Part shown: positions 1-8,740 of the stretch, in pieces | How positions within the stretch are numbered: position 1 is the first letter of the stretch | Layout: each line of letters opens with the position of its first letter | NCBI RefSeq assembly: GCF_900187445.1 | Contig: NZ_FYEB01000001.1 | Span: 434,001 to 498,000, forward strand | Direction: 5' to 3' | DNA length: 64,000 nucleotides | From: Pseudomonas sp. Irchel s3b2 | GTDB taxonomy: Bacteria > Pseudomonadota > Gammaproteobacteria > Pseudomonadales > Pseudomonadaceae | Notes under the pieces: model-generated | The model's input: only the letters and a program-made list of their open reading frames with translations | Told to the model about the DNA's origin: nothing | Database searches by the model: none | Program-made: the position numbers and the translations under genes

Positions 1-71
1 TAATGTTCATCGGTTTTGCCATCAACGCCCTGGTGCATGCGCTGCCGGGACTGGTGACGAACAAGGCTTGA
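1..71 (+). CDS. C-terminal end of a membrane protein (partial)
   Basis: An open frame enters from the left edge and stops at TGA 69-71. The visible tail, MFIGFAINALVHALPGLV then TNKA, is hydrophobic and looks like the last membrane segment of a transporter or other inner-membrane protein. Too little is present to name a family. The 3' part is seen directly; the membrane nature is inferred. Confidence 0.4.
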   Translation, partial: MFIGFAINALVHALPGLVTNKA

Positions 72-174
72 GGCTGATCGCAAGGACGCGTCAGCTGCAC
101 AGTCATCGCTCGGGCGTATGACCGGTCAGGGAGGGTTGTTCAATGTTGCATTGTCCGGACACGCTCTCGGCATC

Positions 175-1524
175 ATGGAAACCAGAAATTCCGCCCCACT
201 GGCGAGTTACATCGACCTCTTGCTGGACGCCGTCTGTGCGGTGGACAAACAAGGTCGCTTCGTATTTGTCAGCGCGGCCTGCGAGCGCATTTTCGGTTAC
301 ACCCCCGACGAGCTGATCGGCCAGCCGATGATCGACCTGGTGCATCCCGCCGACCGACAGCGCACCCTCGACGCCGCGCGGGAGATCATGGGCGGCGAGC
401 CCAAACTCAACTTTGAAAATCGTTACCTGCGCAAGGACGGCCGGGTGGTACACATTCTCTGGTCGGCGCGCTGGTCGGAGGTCGATCAGCTGCGCATTGC
501 CGTGGCGCGCGACATCACCGAGCGCAAACAGGCCGAGTCCCGGCAAGCGGCGCTGTACGCAATCTCCGAAGCGGCCCATGCGACGGAAGATTTGCTGGCG
601 CTGTTCAAACGCGTCCATTCGATCATCGGCGAATGGCTTCCAGCGTTGAATTTCTCCGTGGCGCTGTATGACGAGCACTGCGCGCAGCTGAATTTCCCCT
701 ATCACGTCGACGACCGTGAGCCCCAGCCCGAGCAGCCCGGGACGGTGACCGGACGTCTTTGCAGTGAAGTGATCCGCAGTGGCCTGCCGCTTCTGCTGAC
801 CCCGGATCAGAACGATCCGCCGGTGGGGTTTGAGGCACTGGTCGCGGGCCAGGATTCGCCCTGCTGGCTGGGCGTGCCATTGAGTTCGCAGAACGGCACC
901 ATTGGCGCGCTGATCGTTAAAAGCGTAGCGGGCGGTGAGCGTTACACCGAGCAAGACAAGGAGCTGCTGCAGTATGTTTGCGCCCAAGTCGCGACTGCTA
1001 TCGAGCGCAAGCAATTGCATGCCAGGCTCCAACGTATGGCCCAGTACGACCAACTGACTCAGTTGCCCAATCGTGAATTGCTGCGCGAACGCCTCAAGGC
1101 CTCACTGGCGCTGGCCCGGACAGACTCCGGTCGAATGGCGTTGCTTTACGTCGACCTCGACCGCTTCAAACAGATCAACGACACCCACGGTCATGCGGTC
1201 GGCGACATGCTGTTGCAAGCGGTCGCCAATCGGCTCAAGGGCTGCGTGCGCGAAACCGACACCGTAGCGCGTATCGGCGGTGATGAATTTGTCGTGTTGT
1301 TGCACAGCATCCACGCCGCGGAAGACGCCGAGCGTGTGGCGGGAAAAATCCGTCAGGTGCTGGTTCAGCCCCTGCGTCTGGAAGGGCATAACCTGAACAT
1401 CCAACCGAGCATCGGCGTCGCGCGGTACCCCGAGCATGGCACTGAAGAAAATCAGCTGTTCAGGCATGCCGATGAGGCGATGTACATCGCCAAACGCCAG
1501 CATCACCTGCGTCTCGGGGCTTGA
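175..1524 (+). CDS. Diguanylate cyclase with PAS and GAF sensor domains
   Basis: Probably makes cyclic di-GMP from two GTP. The N-terminal third is a PAS domain with PAC tail (YLRKDGRVVHILW, ARDITERK). The middle is GAF-like (the stretch around WLGVPLSSQNGTIGALIV). The C-terminal third is a GGDEF domain with the signature RIGGDEFVVLL. An RETD inhibitory-site motif lies five residues before GGDEF, so product feedback is expected. No EAL domain follows. The start is set at ATG 175 (METRNSAPLASYID); ATG 118 is an in-frame alternative and neither has a strong ribosome site. No membrane segment is evident, so a cytoplasmic sensor is likely; the ligand is unknown. Confidence 0.9.
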   Translation: METRNSAPLASYIDLLLDAVCAVDKQGRFVFVSAACERIFGYTPDELIGQPMIDLVHPADRQRTLDAAREIMGGEPKLNFENRYLRKDGRVVHILWSARWSEVDQLRIAVARDITERKQAESRQAALYAISEAAHATEDLLALFKRVHSIIGEWLPALNFSVALYDEHCAQLNFPYHVDDREPQPEQPGTVTGRLCSEVIRSGLPLLLTPDQNDPPVGFEALVAGQDSPCWLGVPLSSQNGTIGALIVKSVAGGERYTEQDKELLQYVCAQVATAIERKQLHARLQRMAQYDQLTQLPNRELLRERLKASLALARTDSGRMALLYVDLDRFKQINDTHGHAVGDMLLQAVANRLKGCVRETDTVARIGGDEFVVLLHSIHAAEDAERVAGKIRQVLVQPLRLEGHNLNIQPSIGVARYPEHGTEENQLFRHADEAMYIAKRQHHLRLGA

Positions 1525-1640
1525 AAGCCCGTCACCGTTCGTCGCTGCGTTGCCAGGTTTTTTAAACCTTTTTGACGATGGAAATTCTTATTCTATGCGG
1601 GCGGCTGCTCGCTGCTCTCATCATCAAGAGGATGAAAACC

Positions 1641-1796
1641 ATGCCTACTTCAAAAAATCCGAGTCCGGGTAGTGCCCACGATCGAACGAAGGCGTCTGAA
1701 GCCGGTCGCAAAGGTGGGAAAACCACCACGACGACCGTTGATAAAGACTCCGCGAAAGGCGGCATGGGCCGCAAAGGTGGTCAGAAATCCCGGTAA
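1641..1796 (+). CDS. KGG-motif stress-type small protein
   Basis: A 51-residue, very hydrophilic, Gly/Lys/Thr-rich protein carrying repeated KGG motifs (EAGRKGGK and SAKGGMGRKGGQ). This is the signature of the KGG/YciG-like general-stress family (PF10685 type), small proteins usually associated with stationary-phase or osmotic stress. Their molecular role is poorly known. The start at 1641 is preferred because AGAGGA lies eight bases upstream; an in-frame ATG at 1632 overlaps that site. A GC-rich hairpin follows, and then the DUF4142 gene. Confidence 0.75.
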   Translation: MPTSKNPSPGSAHDRTKASEAGRKGGKTTTTTVDKDSAKGGMGRKGGQKSR

Positions 1797-1820
1797 TAGT
1801 GAAAGTGGTTTTATTAAAAG

Positions 1821-1850
1821 ACGGGGGCGAAAGCCCCCGTTGGAATTTTC
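1821..1850 (+). terminator. Hairpin between KGG gene and DUF4142 gene
   Basis: A perfect 8-bp stem ACGGGGGC / GCCCCCGT closes a GAAA tetraloop and is followed by a T-containing tract. It looks like an intrinsic terminator or attenuator of the KGG gene. The U-run is weak, so partial read-through into the downstream gene is possible. Confidence 0.5.
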
Positions 1851-1869
1851 AAAGAAGGAGGGCGCGACC

Positions 1870-2373
1870 ATGAGCCGGATGGCCACCCGTTTACGCAATG
1901 CCGGTTTTGTCACGTTACTGGGTTTGTTTGCCAGCAGTGCCTTTGCCCAGTCAGCCGCCGAATTCATCAACGAAGCGTCGGCCAAAGGCATGGCCGACAT
2001 CGAAGCCAGTCGCCTGGCGCACCAGAAAACCGAGTCCAAAGAGGTCAAGGATTACACCATCGTGGTGATCAACGACCTCACCACCGCCAATCAGCATCTG
2101 GCTAAAATTGCCAAGCAACTCGATTTGCCGGTCGCGCCACGTGAAGAGGTGATGGACAAGGCGAAAACATTGATCCCAGAGGTGAAGGACGACGCGTCCT
2201 TCGATCAGGCGTACGCCGCCAGTCAGGTGAAAACCACCCAAGAATCCATCGAACAGCTCCAACAACAAGCGCAGACCTCGGACGTGCCGCAAATCAAAGC
2301 GTTCGCCGAAGAAACCCTGCCCAAACTGCAAAACCACCTGCAAATGGCCAGGGCCCTGCAAGCCAGTCGCTAG
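1870..2373 (+). CDS. DUF4142 family exported protein
   Basis: A 167-residue protein beginning with a signal peptide (positively charged start, then FVTLLGLFASSAFAQ with an AxA-like cleavage site). The mature part is helical (NEASAKGMADIEASRLA, KDYTIVVINDLTTANQHLAKIA), typical of the ferritin-like DUF4142 family of predicted periplasmic proteins of unknown function. The start at 1870 is supported by AAGGAGG about nine bases upstream. It may be co-regulated with the KGG stress gene just upstream. The family call is firm and the function unknown. Confidence 0.8.
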   Translation: MSRMATRLRNAGFVTLLGLFASSAFAQSAAEFINEASAKGMADIEASRLAHQKTESKEVKDYTIVVINDLTTANQHLAKIAKQLDLPVAPREEVMDKAKTLIPEVKDDASFDQAYAASQVKTTQESIEQLQQQAQTSDVPQIKAFAEETLPKLQNHLQMARALQASR

Positions 2374-2425
2374 CACCAATGGCGCGGGTGACATCGCCGG
2401 TCACCCGCGGCGCATGGATCAACAT

Positions 2426-2827
2426 TCATTCATCCTGTTGCTTTGTTTCCGGGACGACAGTGCCGTCCAGGGCAATCGTTTCGCCCTCGCCGAGGTGGCG
2501 ATATTTCTTTCTCAATTCTTCCAACTGTTTGAGATCCAGCGATTCAAGTCCCAGCATCGCGTTCTGCGCTTCTTTCGTGACTCGCAATAACTCATCGATC
2601 TTCAAGTGCAAAATATCCGTGTCGCGGTTCTGGGTGTTCTGGATCAGAAACACCATCAGGAAGGTGATGATGGTGGTCGAGGTGTTGATGATCAGCTGCC
2701 AGGTATCGTTGAAATGGAAAATCGGCCCGCTCAAACCCCACAGGATAATCAGAACGATCGCCCCCAGAAATGTCCGGGGCAGGCCGGCCCACAGGGAGAG
2801 TTTCTGTGCAATATTTGCGAATTTCAT
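2426..2827 (-). CDS. Low-affinity iron permease-like membrane protein
   Basis: A 133-residue protein with two predicted membrane segments (FLGAIVLIILWGLSGPIF and LIINTSTTIITFLMVFLI). The following QNTQNRDT and a charged helical tail match the low-affinity iron permease (FET4-like, PF04120) family of small bacterial members. Transport by the bacterial proteins is not well demonstrated, so iron uptake is inferred only from family membership. AAGGAA precedes the ATG at 2827. It is transcribed toward the DUF4142 gene and stands alone. Confidence 0.75.
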   Translation of the reverse strand: MKFANIAQKLSLWAGLPRTFLGAIVLIILWGLSGPIFHFNDTWQLIINTSTTIITFLMVFLIQNTQNRDTDILHLKIDELLRVTKEAQNAMLGLESLDLKQLEELRKKYRHLGEGETIALDGTVVPETKQQDE

Positions 2828-3022
2828 TGCCGTGTTCCTTATAGGGATGCGCCTGATTTTCAGACAGCACGGGCATAACGAAAATTCTGCTGAATATTGC
2901 CTGCGGGATGAAAAGCCGGTGTGCTGAACCCTTTGTCAGGCTCATCGCTCGGGGCCGAGAAAGTCGCAACCATTTCCACCGACATGGGTCACTACTTCAA
3001 GCCCCTGAAACTGGAGAACAGC

Positions 3023-3169
3023 ATGAACCTCGCCCGCACGTTTTACCTTTGTTGCTGCCTGCTTGCATTGCAGGGCTGCTTCGATAACTCGGATAACGAG
3101 ACTAAAGACAATACTGATGGCACCAAGTCTTCGGTGCAGATGCAGGAGAAGGGGGCGGATAGTAAATAG
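3023..3169 (+). CDS. Small lipoprotein
   Basis: A 48-residue peptide with a lipoprotein signal (MNLARTFYLCCCLLALQGC, lipobox LQGC) followed by a short, highly hydrophilic Asp/Asn/Lys-rich tail. GGAG lies about eight bases before the ATG. It resembles the many small Pseudomonas lipoproteins of unknown role. The lipobox is seen directly; envelope location is inferred. Confidence 0.6.
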   Translation: MNLARTFYLCCCLLALQGCFDNSDNETKDNTDGTKSSVQMQEKGADSK

Positions 3170-3229
3170 CGGTGAGTTGTTGATGTAACTTGGTGCAAAC
3201 CGAGAAATCTCAGCCGCGACGCATTCTTT

Positions 3230-3256
3230 TGTAGCAGCCTTCGGCAGCTGCTACAG
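3230..3256. repeat. REP-like intergenic palindrome
   Basis: GTAGCAGC and GCTGCTAC flank a short CTTCGGCA loop. This is the GTAGCAGCTGCC-type extragenic palindrome common between Pseudomonas genes. It lies between the small lipoprotein and a convergent AidA/PixA gene and may also act as a transcript end. Confidence 0.6.
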
Positions 3257-3319
3257 ATTTGTATTCCGGCTAACTGATGGGCGTTGGTCTGAAGGGCCGG
3301 TTTTTATGTGGGTGCCTAT

Positions 3320-3859
3320 TCACGCCGACAGCGTCACCTCAGTCTTCCAGCTGAAGTACCCCAACACTTCACAGCGCTGGTTGATCAGCATGAAACTCAG
3401 TTCGCAGGCAGCCACGCCCGGGGTCAGTTGCGAGCATTCCCAATAATGATCATCGGCCGTGTGACTACCCGGTTGGGTCGGGTTGGCGGGATCGGGCGCG
3501 GGGACTGTCTGCTCGCCGTGGACGACCAGTTTAGGCGGCGAAAGGATGCCGGTATCACCCACCGAAATGTTGTGAAATACAACGCTGTGTTCGGCCAGCA
3601 GGCTGACGGTCCTGCCGCGGATATGAAAGCCTTTTCCGTTGGCTGTCAGTATAAATTTACTGTCATTTTTAGTATTTTGTGTTGTCGTTGTGCTGCTGAT
3701 GGCGAAGATGAAGCCGTCTTCAATTACCGTCGGCTTTTGCGGTTCAAGGCTGGGTTGTGGATAACGGGAAAATAGCGATTCGGCATCGACGATCAGCAGC
3801 ACATTATTGGCTGTCACGACGCTCGCCGAAGGGGAGGTAATCGATTCGGAAGTCATCAT
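3320..3859 (-). CDS. AidA/PixA family inclusion-body-type protein (copy 1)
   Basis: A 179-residue protein of the AidA/PixA family (PF12306 type), which includes the Xenorhabdus inclusion protein PixA and Ralstonia AidA. The hallmark core is present: VLLIVDAESLFSRYP near the N-terminus, a central GKGFHIRGRTVSL stretch, and the C-terminal FMLINQRCEVLGYFSWK. The biochemical role of the family is unknown; some members are quorum-sensing controlled. AAGGAA lies just before the paired ATG codons at 3859/3856. It is downstream of and parallel to a diverged paralogue, suggesting an old tandem duplication. Confidence 0.85.
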   Translation of the reverse strand: MMTSESITSPSASVVTANNVLLIVDAESLFSRYPQPSLEPQKPTVIEDGFIFAISSTTTTQNTKNDSKFILTANGKGFHIRGRTVSLLAEHSVVFHNISVGDTGILSPPKLVVHGEQTVPAPDPANPTQPGSHTADDHYWECSQLTPGVAACELSFMLINQRCEVLGYFSWKTEVTLSA

Positions 3860-3979
3860 GGATTCCTTTCATGATGTTGACGCATATCGATAGCCGCTTC
3901 GGTCACGCAAGAAATCCATTCCAGCCGAAGCGGCAACGAGTTCGGTAGGCCCCTCGTTGCCAAGGGGCCCGGCCCATCA

Positions 3980-4483
3980 TCAGTTACGGATGGTAATGAA
4001 CGGATCCCACGAGCAGCAGCCGACGATTTTGCAGTCGCGATCCACGATCAGGAAGTGGAAGTGATAGGTCACGCTGCCGCACGAAAGTGTTTCCGAAGAC
4101 CAGTAATAGTTATCGACTTTCTGGCAACTGGGCACTGACGGGTTGCTGGTGTTGGGGACGGCGACGCAGGCGGTAGCCTTGCGCGGCGTGGGCGTGGAGA
4201 TCAACTCGTTGCCTACGTTACCGATGAATTTGTAGAAAACTACTGCAGTCTCGAAGCTCTGCGACAGGCTGGTTTCACGCCAGCGAATCAGATCGCCAAC
4301 CTGGGCTTTCAGGTTGAGCTCGCCACCGGCCTGGCCACTCACCACGTTGTTCTGATTGGTGACCATGTAGACATGATTGACGTCGATCAGCGTCGGCGCA
4401 GCAGGGTTTTTGCTGATGTTCGGGTAGTTTTTCAGAATGGTTTCGGTGTCGATCGAAACAAGTACATCCGTGACTCGAGACAT
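3980..4483 (-). CDS. AidA/PixA family inclusion-body-type protein (copy 2)
   Basis: A 167-residue paralogue of the adjacent gene. It shares the pattern DVLVSIDTETILKNYPN at the N-terminus, the central GDLIRWRETSLS, the NYYW motif, and FHFLIVDRDCKIVGCCSW near the end. A strong AAGGAG precedes the ATG at 4483. Overall identity with copy 1 is low, so the duplication is not recent. The two are probably co-transcribed from a promoter in the 4484-4879 gap. Function is not known. Confidence 0.85.
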   Translation of the reverse strand: MSRVTDVLVSIDTETILKNYPNISKNPAAPTLIDVNHVYMVTNQNNVVSGQAGGELNLKAQVGDLIRWRETSLSQSFETAVVFYKFIGNVGNELISTPTPRKATACVAVPNTSNPSVPSCQKVDNYYWSSETLSCGSVTYHFHFLIVDRDCKIVGCCSWDPFITIRN

Positions 4484-4879
4484 GGTAAAGCTCCTTGAAT
4501 TTAGTGATTACCTGGCTACCTACCAGGCACGACAACGCTTGTTTGCCTTGCGGCCGTTGCGAACACACTATTGGGGAACCCACTCGATCACGGGGTACGA
4601 GCTGGCCTTGCTCCTTGCCTTGAAATGACGGGTTGGGTTCCTTCCAACAGGCCGCGATAGGACTATAGATGCCATTTTTATGCTGTCAAAATCGCTTTGC
4701 CTGTCGGTCGACGAACGGTCCTTTTGGTTATGGGTTTCAATGAATCGGCGATAAGAAAAGATTCGTTCAGATCCCTATGCCCGCCAAAAGTCGAGATGGG
4801 GCAGAGCATACCGGTCGATGTATCGTAGCGAACCGGTTGTCTGCCTCTGGCTACAACCATGCACCGACAGGAGAGCGAT
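4484..4879. other. 396-bp intergenic region, no gene seen
   Basis: This gap separates the leftward AidA/PixA pair from the rightward tam gene and must hold both promoters. No convincing coding frame, RNA gene or repeat was found. Confidence 0.4.
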
Positions 4880-5650
4880 ATGAGTTGGTCCGCCAAACAA
4901 TACGTAGCTTTTGAAGATGAGCGCACGCGCCCGGCGCGTGACTTGCTGGCCGCAATCCCCGCAATGGACGTCCAATCGGCAATCGACATCGGTTGCGGCC
5001 CCGGTAATTCCACCGAGCTGCTGGTGCAGCGCTTTCCCAATGCCGCGGTGCGCGGGGTGGACAGTTCACCCGATATGATCGAGGCCGCCCGCAAGCGCTT
5101 GCCTCACTTGCGTTTCGACACCGCTGATATTGATACCTGGAACGAGACCGGCCCGTTCGACGTGATTTTCGCCAACGCGGTATTGCAGTGGCTGCCCGAT
5201 CACGCCCGATTGCTGCCGTCATTGGTGACCAGGCTTGCGCCGGGCGGTAGCCTGGCGATTCAGATGCCAGACAACCTCAACGAGCCGTCGCATCGGTTGA
5301 TGCGCGAGGTCGCAGCGAATGGCCCTTGGGCTGACAAACTGGCAAGGGCCGCTGGCCTGCGAACTGAAATGGAGGATGCGGGTGGTTACTACTCGATGCT
5401 GCGTGCCCATTGCACCCGGGTCGATGTATGGCGCACCACTTACTATCATTCGCTCGCGGACGGCGCATCGGGCGTGGTCGAGTGGTTCAAGGGCAGCGGT
5501 TTAAGGCCTTTTCTTGAGCCGCTGAATGAAGCGGAGCGGGTTCAGTATCTCCAGCAGTATCAGGCGGCGATCGAGCAGGCTTATCCGGCACTGAGCGATG
5601 GTTCAGTGCTATTGCCGTTTCCGCGGTTGTTCATGGTGGTGACGCGCTGA
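4880..5650 (+). CDS. tam: Trans-aconitate 2-methyltransferase
   Basis: A 256-residue SAM-dependent methyltransferase. Motif I is IDIGCGPGNSTELL, followed by VRGVDSSPDMIEAAR and FDVIFANAVLQWLPDH. The N-terminal MSWSAKQYVAFEDERTRPARD and the overall length match Tam, which methyl-esterifies trans-aconitate, a spontaneous product and inhibitor in the citrate cycle. AGGAG is six bases before the ATG. It is monocistronic, followed directly by a strong terminator. The enzyme is cytoplasmic. Confidence 0.92.
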   Translation: MSWSAKQYVAFEDERTRPARDLLAAIPAMDVQSAIDIGCGPGNSTELLVQRFPNAAVRGVDSSPDMIEAARKRLPHLRFDTADIDTWNETGPFDVIFANAVLQWLPDHARLLPSLVTRLAPGGSLAIQMPDNLNEPSHRLMREVAANGPWADKLARAAGLRTEMEDAGGYYSMLRAHCTRVDVWRTTYYHSLADGASGVVEWFKGSGLRPFLEPLNEAERVQYLQQYQAAIEQAYPALSDGSVLLPFPRLFMVVTR

Positions 5651-5655
5651 CGTAC

Positions 5656-5690
5656 AAAGGGACATGCCCGATCGTTTGTCCCTTTTTTTT
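5656..5690 (+). terminator. Intrinsic terminator of tam
   Basis: AAAGGGACA pairs with TGTCCCTTT around a 12-base loop and runs into eight T residues. It lies just after the tam stop codon. Confidence 0.9.
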
Positions 5691-5707
5691 GTCAGGGCCT
5701 TCGAGCA

Positions 5708-6115
5708 TCAACCCTGCTGCAAAACCTTGAGTGCCGCCGAGGCAAGAAACCCGGAGCGACTTTTCTCTTCCGGATGATGCAGTACGTACTCATCGATGCG
5801 ATTAAGCAGGTAGCCGGGCAGGGTGATGTTGAGTTTCTGGGCCTTGCCCAGGTATTTGGTGACATCGATGTCCACCACCGCCCACGTACACCCTGCGTAC
5901 TTTGGATTGGCCGCATGCAAGGTCACTTTGTTGGCGGGCGGAATCGGTGACCCGTCTTCGGCCAGTACTTCGAAATGGCCTTCGATGGCTTCGCGAGCCA
6001 TGGCCATGGCGTCATCCAGATCCTCCCCGGCGGAGAAGCAGCCCGGAATATCCGGTACTTCCACGCCCCAGGCGTGTTCGTCATCGCCCATGGAAATTGC
6101 AATGGGGTAAAGCAT
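5708..6115 (-). CDS. hicB: HicB-type antitoxin
   Basis: A 135-residue protein with an N-terminal HicB fold (MLYPIAISMGDDEHAWGVEV, PDIPGCFSAGEDLDDAM). The C-terminal ribbon-helix-helix-like segment (KLNITLPGYLLNRIDEYV) should bind the operon operator. It neutralises HicA by direct binding. The start at 6115 is chosen because GGAGG lies nine bases upstream; the in-frame ATG at 6124 directly abuts that site. It follows hicA by 41 bases in the same direction. Confidence 0.9.
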   Translation of the reverse strand: MLYPIAISMGDDEHAWGVEVPDIPGCFSAGEDLDDAMAMAREAIEGHFEVLAEDGSPIPPANKVTLHAANPKYAGCTWAVVDIDVTKYLGKAQKLNITLPGYLLNRIDEYVLHHPEEKSRSGFLASAALKVLQQG

Positions 6116-6156
6116 GTTCGTCATCCTCCGAAGGCGCTGTCCATTGAATTGATTAG

Positions 6157-6336
6157 TCAGAGCAGCGCCTGTTGCAAAATACTGATGGCCGTTTTTTTGA
6201 GCAGATCCTTTTTCGGATGAGGAACCGTTACCAGTCCCGGCTTGGTCGGATGCTTGAAGTGATGATGGCTACCCCTGATTCGTACCAGATACCAGCCGTC
6301 TGCAACGATTTGGCTTATCAAAAACCGGCTATTCAC
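6157..6336 (-). CDS. hicA: HicA-type mRNA interferase toxin (short, GTG start)
   Basis: A 59-residue protein starting at GTG 6334-6336, preceded by a very strong AGGGAGGTGAT. Its sequence contains ADGWYLVRIRGSHHHFKHP and LVTVPHPKKDL, the dsRBD-like HicA fold with the GSHHxFKHP motif that carries the catalytic histidine. HicA cleaves mRNA and is held inactive by HicB, encoded just downstream. The gene is easily missed because of its length and non-ATG start. The toxin-first order is the usual one for hicAB. Confidence 0.9.
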   Translation of the reverse strand: MNSRFLISQIVADGWYLVRIRGSHHHFKHPTKPGLVTVPHPKKDLLKKTAISILQQALL

Positions 6337-6616
6337 ATCACCTCCCTGTGGTGTGCTTGTGGTTACTATACCTACTGAAATTTACTAATCAACACTATAA
6401 CCACCAATGCATCCTGAGCACTGATGGGCTAGCGGCATGAATGAGTCTAGGAGGGGCATTTGGCGATGGTTTGGGGAAGGCCGGCTTTCTGTATTGCAGG
6501 GTCTTGCCGCAATGCTCGCAGAGCGAGGGGCTCAACTTTCCGGCATAAACGAACCGGCCATTTCCAGGCAGGAGCAGGCATGACTGCCAGCGCTGACAGG
6601 TTTTACTCAGCAGTCT

Positions 6617-6955
6617 TCAAGACAGCAGCTGATCAATCAACACCGCGTTTGTATAGACCAGGCTTCCATCGCTCGCTCGGTGCCCGACCAAATGGAACTG
6701 ACCGCGCTCGTGGTGCAAGTAGACCCGCATTTGGCAGTCGGACAAGGGCGCGCATTCCTCTGGCAAGGTCAAATCCAATGTGCTCATATCGACATCGACC
6801 ATGGCTTCACGCTCATGGGTCTTTTGCAGGCGTTCTTCAGCCTCCTCCAAACGCAGATGGAGGGGCCCATCGACATCAAAGCTGATCTCACCCACCGGGG
6901 TGGACTTTTGGTCGCCGCTGGCTTTGCACCAGCCTTCGATCGTCAGGTTACTCAT
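6617..6955 (-). CDS. Hypothetical protein, 112 residues
   Basis: A small acidic cytoplasmic-looking protein starting MSNLTIEGWCKASGDQKST, with no signal peptide or membrane segment. GGAGG lies eight bases before the ATG at 6955, so this start is preferred over an in-frame ATG at 6988. No family is recognised. It lies alone between hicAB and the oxidase operon, transcribed away from the latter. Confidence 0.55.
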   Translation of the reverse strand: MSNLTIEGWCKASGDQKSTPVGEISFDVDGPLHLRLEEAEERLQKTHEREAMVDVDMSTLDLTLPEECAPLSDCQMRVYLHHERGQFHLVGHRASDGSLVYTNAVLIDQLLS

Positions 6956-7236
6956 GACGAAACCTCCGTCGTGGACTGTTAATGCCATCTCTTACCTACG
7001 CATAGGCAGGGCTCGTCTTTTGGGGCCACTTCTGGCCGATCTCTGCCGTCCGTCATCAGAAACTGAGTATAGCTGGCAGCCGAGGCTCGCTTGCCAACCT
7101 CGCGGTCCAACCCGATGGCTCTATACTTCTTACTGACTTTACCGCCTGGATGGACGGTACTTGTCTGCCCTGCCTGGACGTCAGTGGCGATGCTTTTTGC
7201 ATAACCAACGAGCAACAGGAATAGGATGAAGAGGAA

Positions 7237-8691
7237 ATGGCAATAGCAATTATCTTGATACTTATCGTTATTGCCTCAGTACTGTTCCACCTGGTAGCGC
7301 CTTGGCATGCGACACCGGCAGCTTCTAACTGGGGGTCAATCGATACGACCCTGTTCATCACCCTGATCATTAGCGGAATATTTTTCATCGCCATCACGGT
7401 ATTCATGGCGGTAGCCGTGATGCGTTATCGTCACAAGGAGGGCGCCAGGGCGCACTATCAGCCAGAAAGTAAAAAGTTGGAAACATGGTTAATTATCGTG
7501 ACGTCGGTAGGTATTGCCGCGATGTTGGCGCCGGGGCTGGTTGTTTACAGCGATTTCATCCGGGTACCGAAAAATGCCTATGAGCTTGAAGTGGTCGCCC
7601 AGCAGTGGCAGTGGGCCTTTCGTTTTCCCGGCCAGGACGGGAAGCTGGGTAAATCGGATATCAAGTTTGTCGATGCCGCCAATCCCCTCGGCCTCGATCC
7701 CAAGGATCCTGTTGGGCAGGACGATGTACTGATAAAAAACAACGAAGTTCGCCTTCCGCTCGATCAGCCAGTGAAAGTTTTACTGCGCTCCAAAGATGTG
7801 CTGCATAACTTCTATGTACCGCAAATTCGCAGCAAGATGGACATGGTGCCGGGGATGGTGTCGTATTTTTGGTTTACACCGACCAAAACCGGGAAATATG
7901 AAATCCTTTGCGCTGAATATTGTGGTGTAGGTCATTACAACATGCGCGGCCAGATGATCGTGGAAGAGCAGGGTGCCTTCGATCAATGGCTGAACAGCCA
8001 GCCGACTTTTGCGCAGACATTAACGACAGCTGCCAAACCCGGTCGGGACAGCGTGCTGGAAAAAGGTCGCTTGTTGGTCGAACAATACGGCTGCGGTGCC
8101 TGCCATAGCCAGGATGGCAGTACCAGTCTCGGCCCCGGATGGAAGGGGCTGTACGGCCGCACCGAACAGTTTGCCGATGGCACCAGTGCATTGGTCGATG
8201 AGGCCTACCTGAAAGAGTCGATCCTCGATCCGAAAGCCCGGCTGGTACAGGGCTACCCACCGGTCATGGTGGCCTATACTCTCACTGAAGATGAACTGGG
8301 TGCTGTCGTCGCCCTGATCAAATCACTGGGTGAACCTTCTGCCAGCGAAGCGTTGGATAGAGGTGACGACTTGGCGACGCAGGGACAGCGGCTGGCCGAG
8401 GCGCTCGGCTGTTTGGCCTGCCACAGTGTCGATGGCAACAAGGGTGTCGGCCCTAGCTGGCAGGGCCTCTATGGCGAGACCGTAACCCTTGCCGACGGTA
8501 CGAGTATCAAGGCCGACGAGGGCTATATAAAGGACTCGATTCTTAATCCCGGCGCCAAAATCGTCAAAGGCTATGCAGCTGTCATGCCGGCCTTTACTCC
8601 GAGCGATGAGGAGTTGAACGCACTGATCGCGTTTATCAAATCCAAAGCGAATGCCGACGCTGATGCGAGCAAGGCGGAGCCAGGGAAGTAG
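7237..8691 (+). CDS. coxB: Cytochrome c oxidase subunit II with two fused cytochrome c domains
   Basis: A 484-residue subunit II of a caa3-like haem-copper oxidase. It has three hydrophobic N-terminal segments (around residues 3-20, 40-65 and 85-108). The cupredoxin domain carries the CuA ligand motif CAEYCGVGHYNM. Two c-type cytochrome domains follow, with haem motifs CGACH and CLACH. It receives electrons from cytochrome c at the periplasmic face and passes them to subunit I. Two haem c domains in tandem are more than the single one of classical caa3 enzymes. It is the first gene of a five-gene operon. Confidence 0.93.
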   Translation: MAIAIILILIVIASVLFHLVAPWHATPAASNWGSIDTTLFITLIISGIFFIAITVFMAVAVMRYRHKEGARAHYQPESKKLETWLIIVTSVGIAAMLAPGLVVYSDFIRVPKNAYELEVVAQQWQWAFRFPGQDGKLGKSDIKFVDAANPLGLDPKDPVGQDDVLIKNNEVRLPLDQPVKVLLRSKDVLHNFYVPQIRSKMDMVPGMVSYFWFTPTKTGKYEILCAEYCGVGHYNMRGQMIVEEQGAFDQWLNSQPTFAQTLTTAAKPGRDSVLEKGRLLVEQYGCGACHSQDGSTSLGPGWKGLYGRTEQFADGTSALVDEAYLKESILDPKARLVQGYPPVMVAYTLTEDELGAVVALIKSLGEPSASEALDRGDDLATQGQRLAEALGCLACHSVDGNKGVGPSWQGLYGETVTLADGTSIKADEGYIKDSILNPGAKIVKGYAAVMPAFTPSDEELNALIAFIKSKANADADASKAEPGK

Positions 8692-8740
8692 CCGTAAAGC
8701 AGCCAGGAATGCACCGAAACTTCGACAGGAGGATGACGTG

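Noticed and set aside
6445..6590. Possible CxxC zinc-ribbon fragment on the minus strand
   Set aside because: One CEHCGKT segment is visible but there is no usable start or ribosome site; at best it is a relic.
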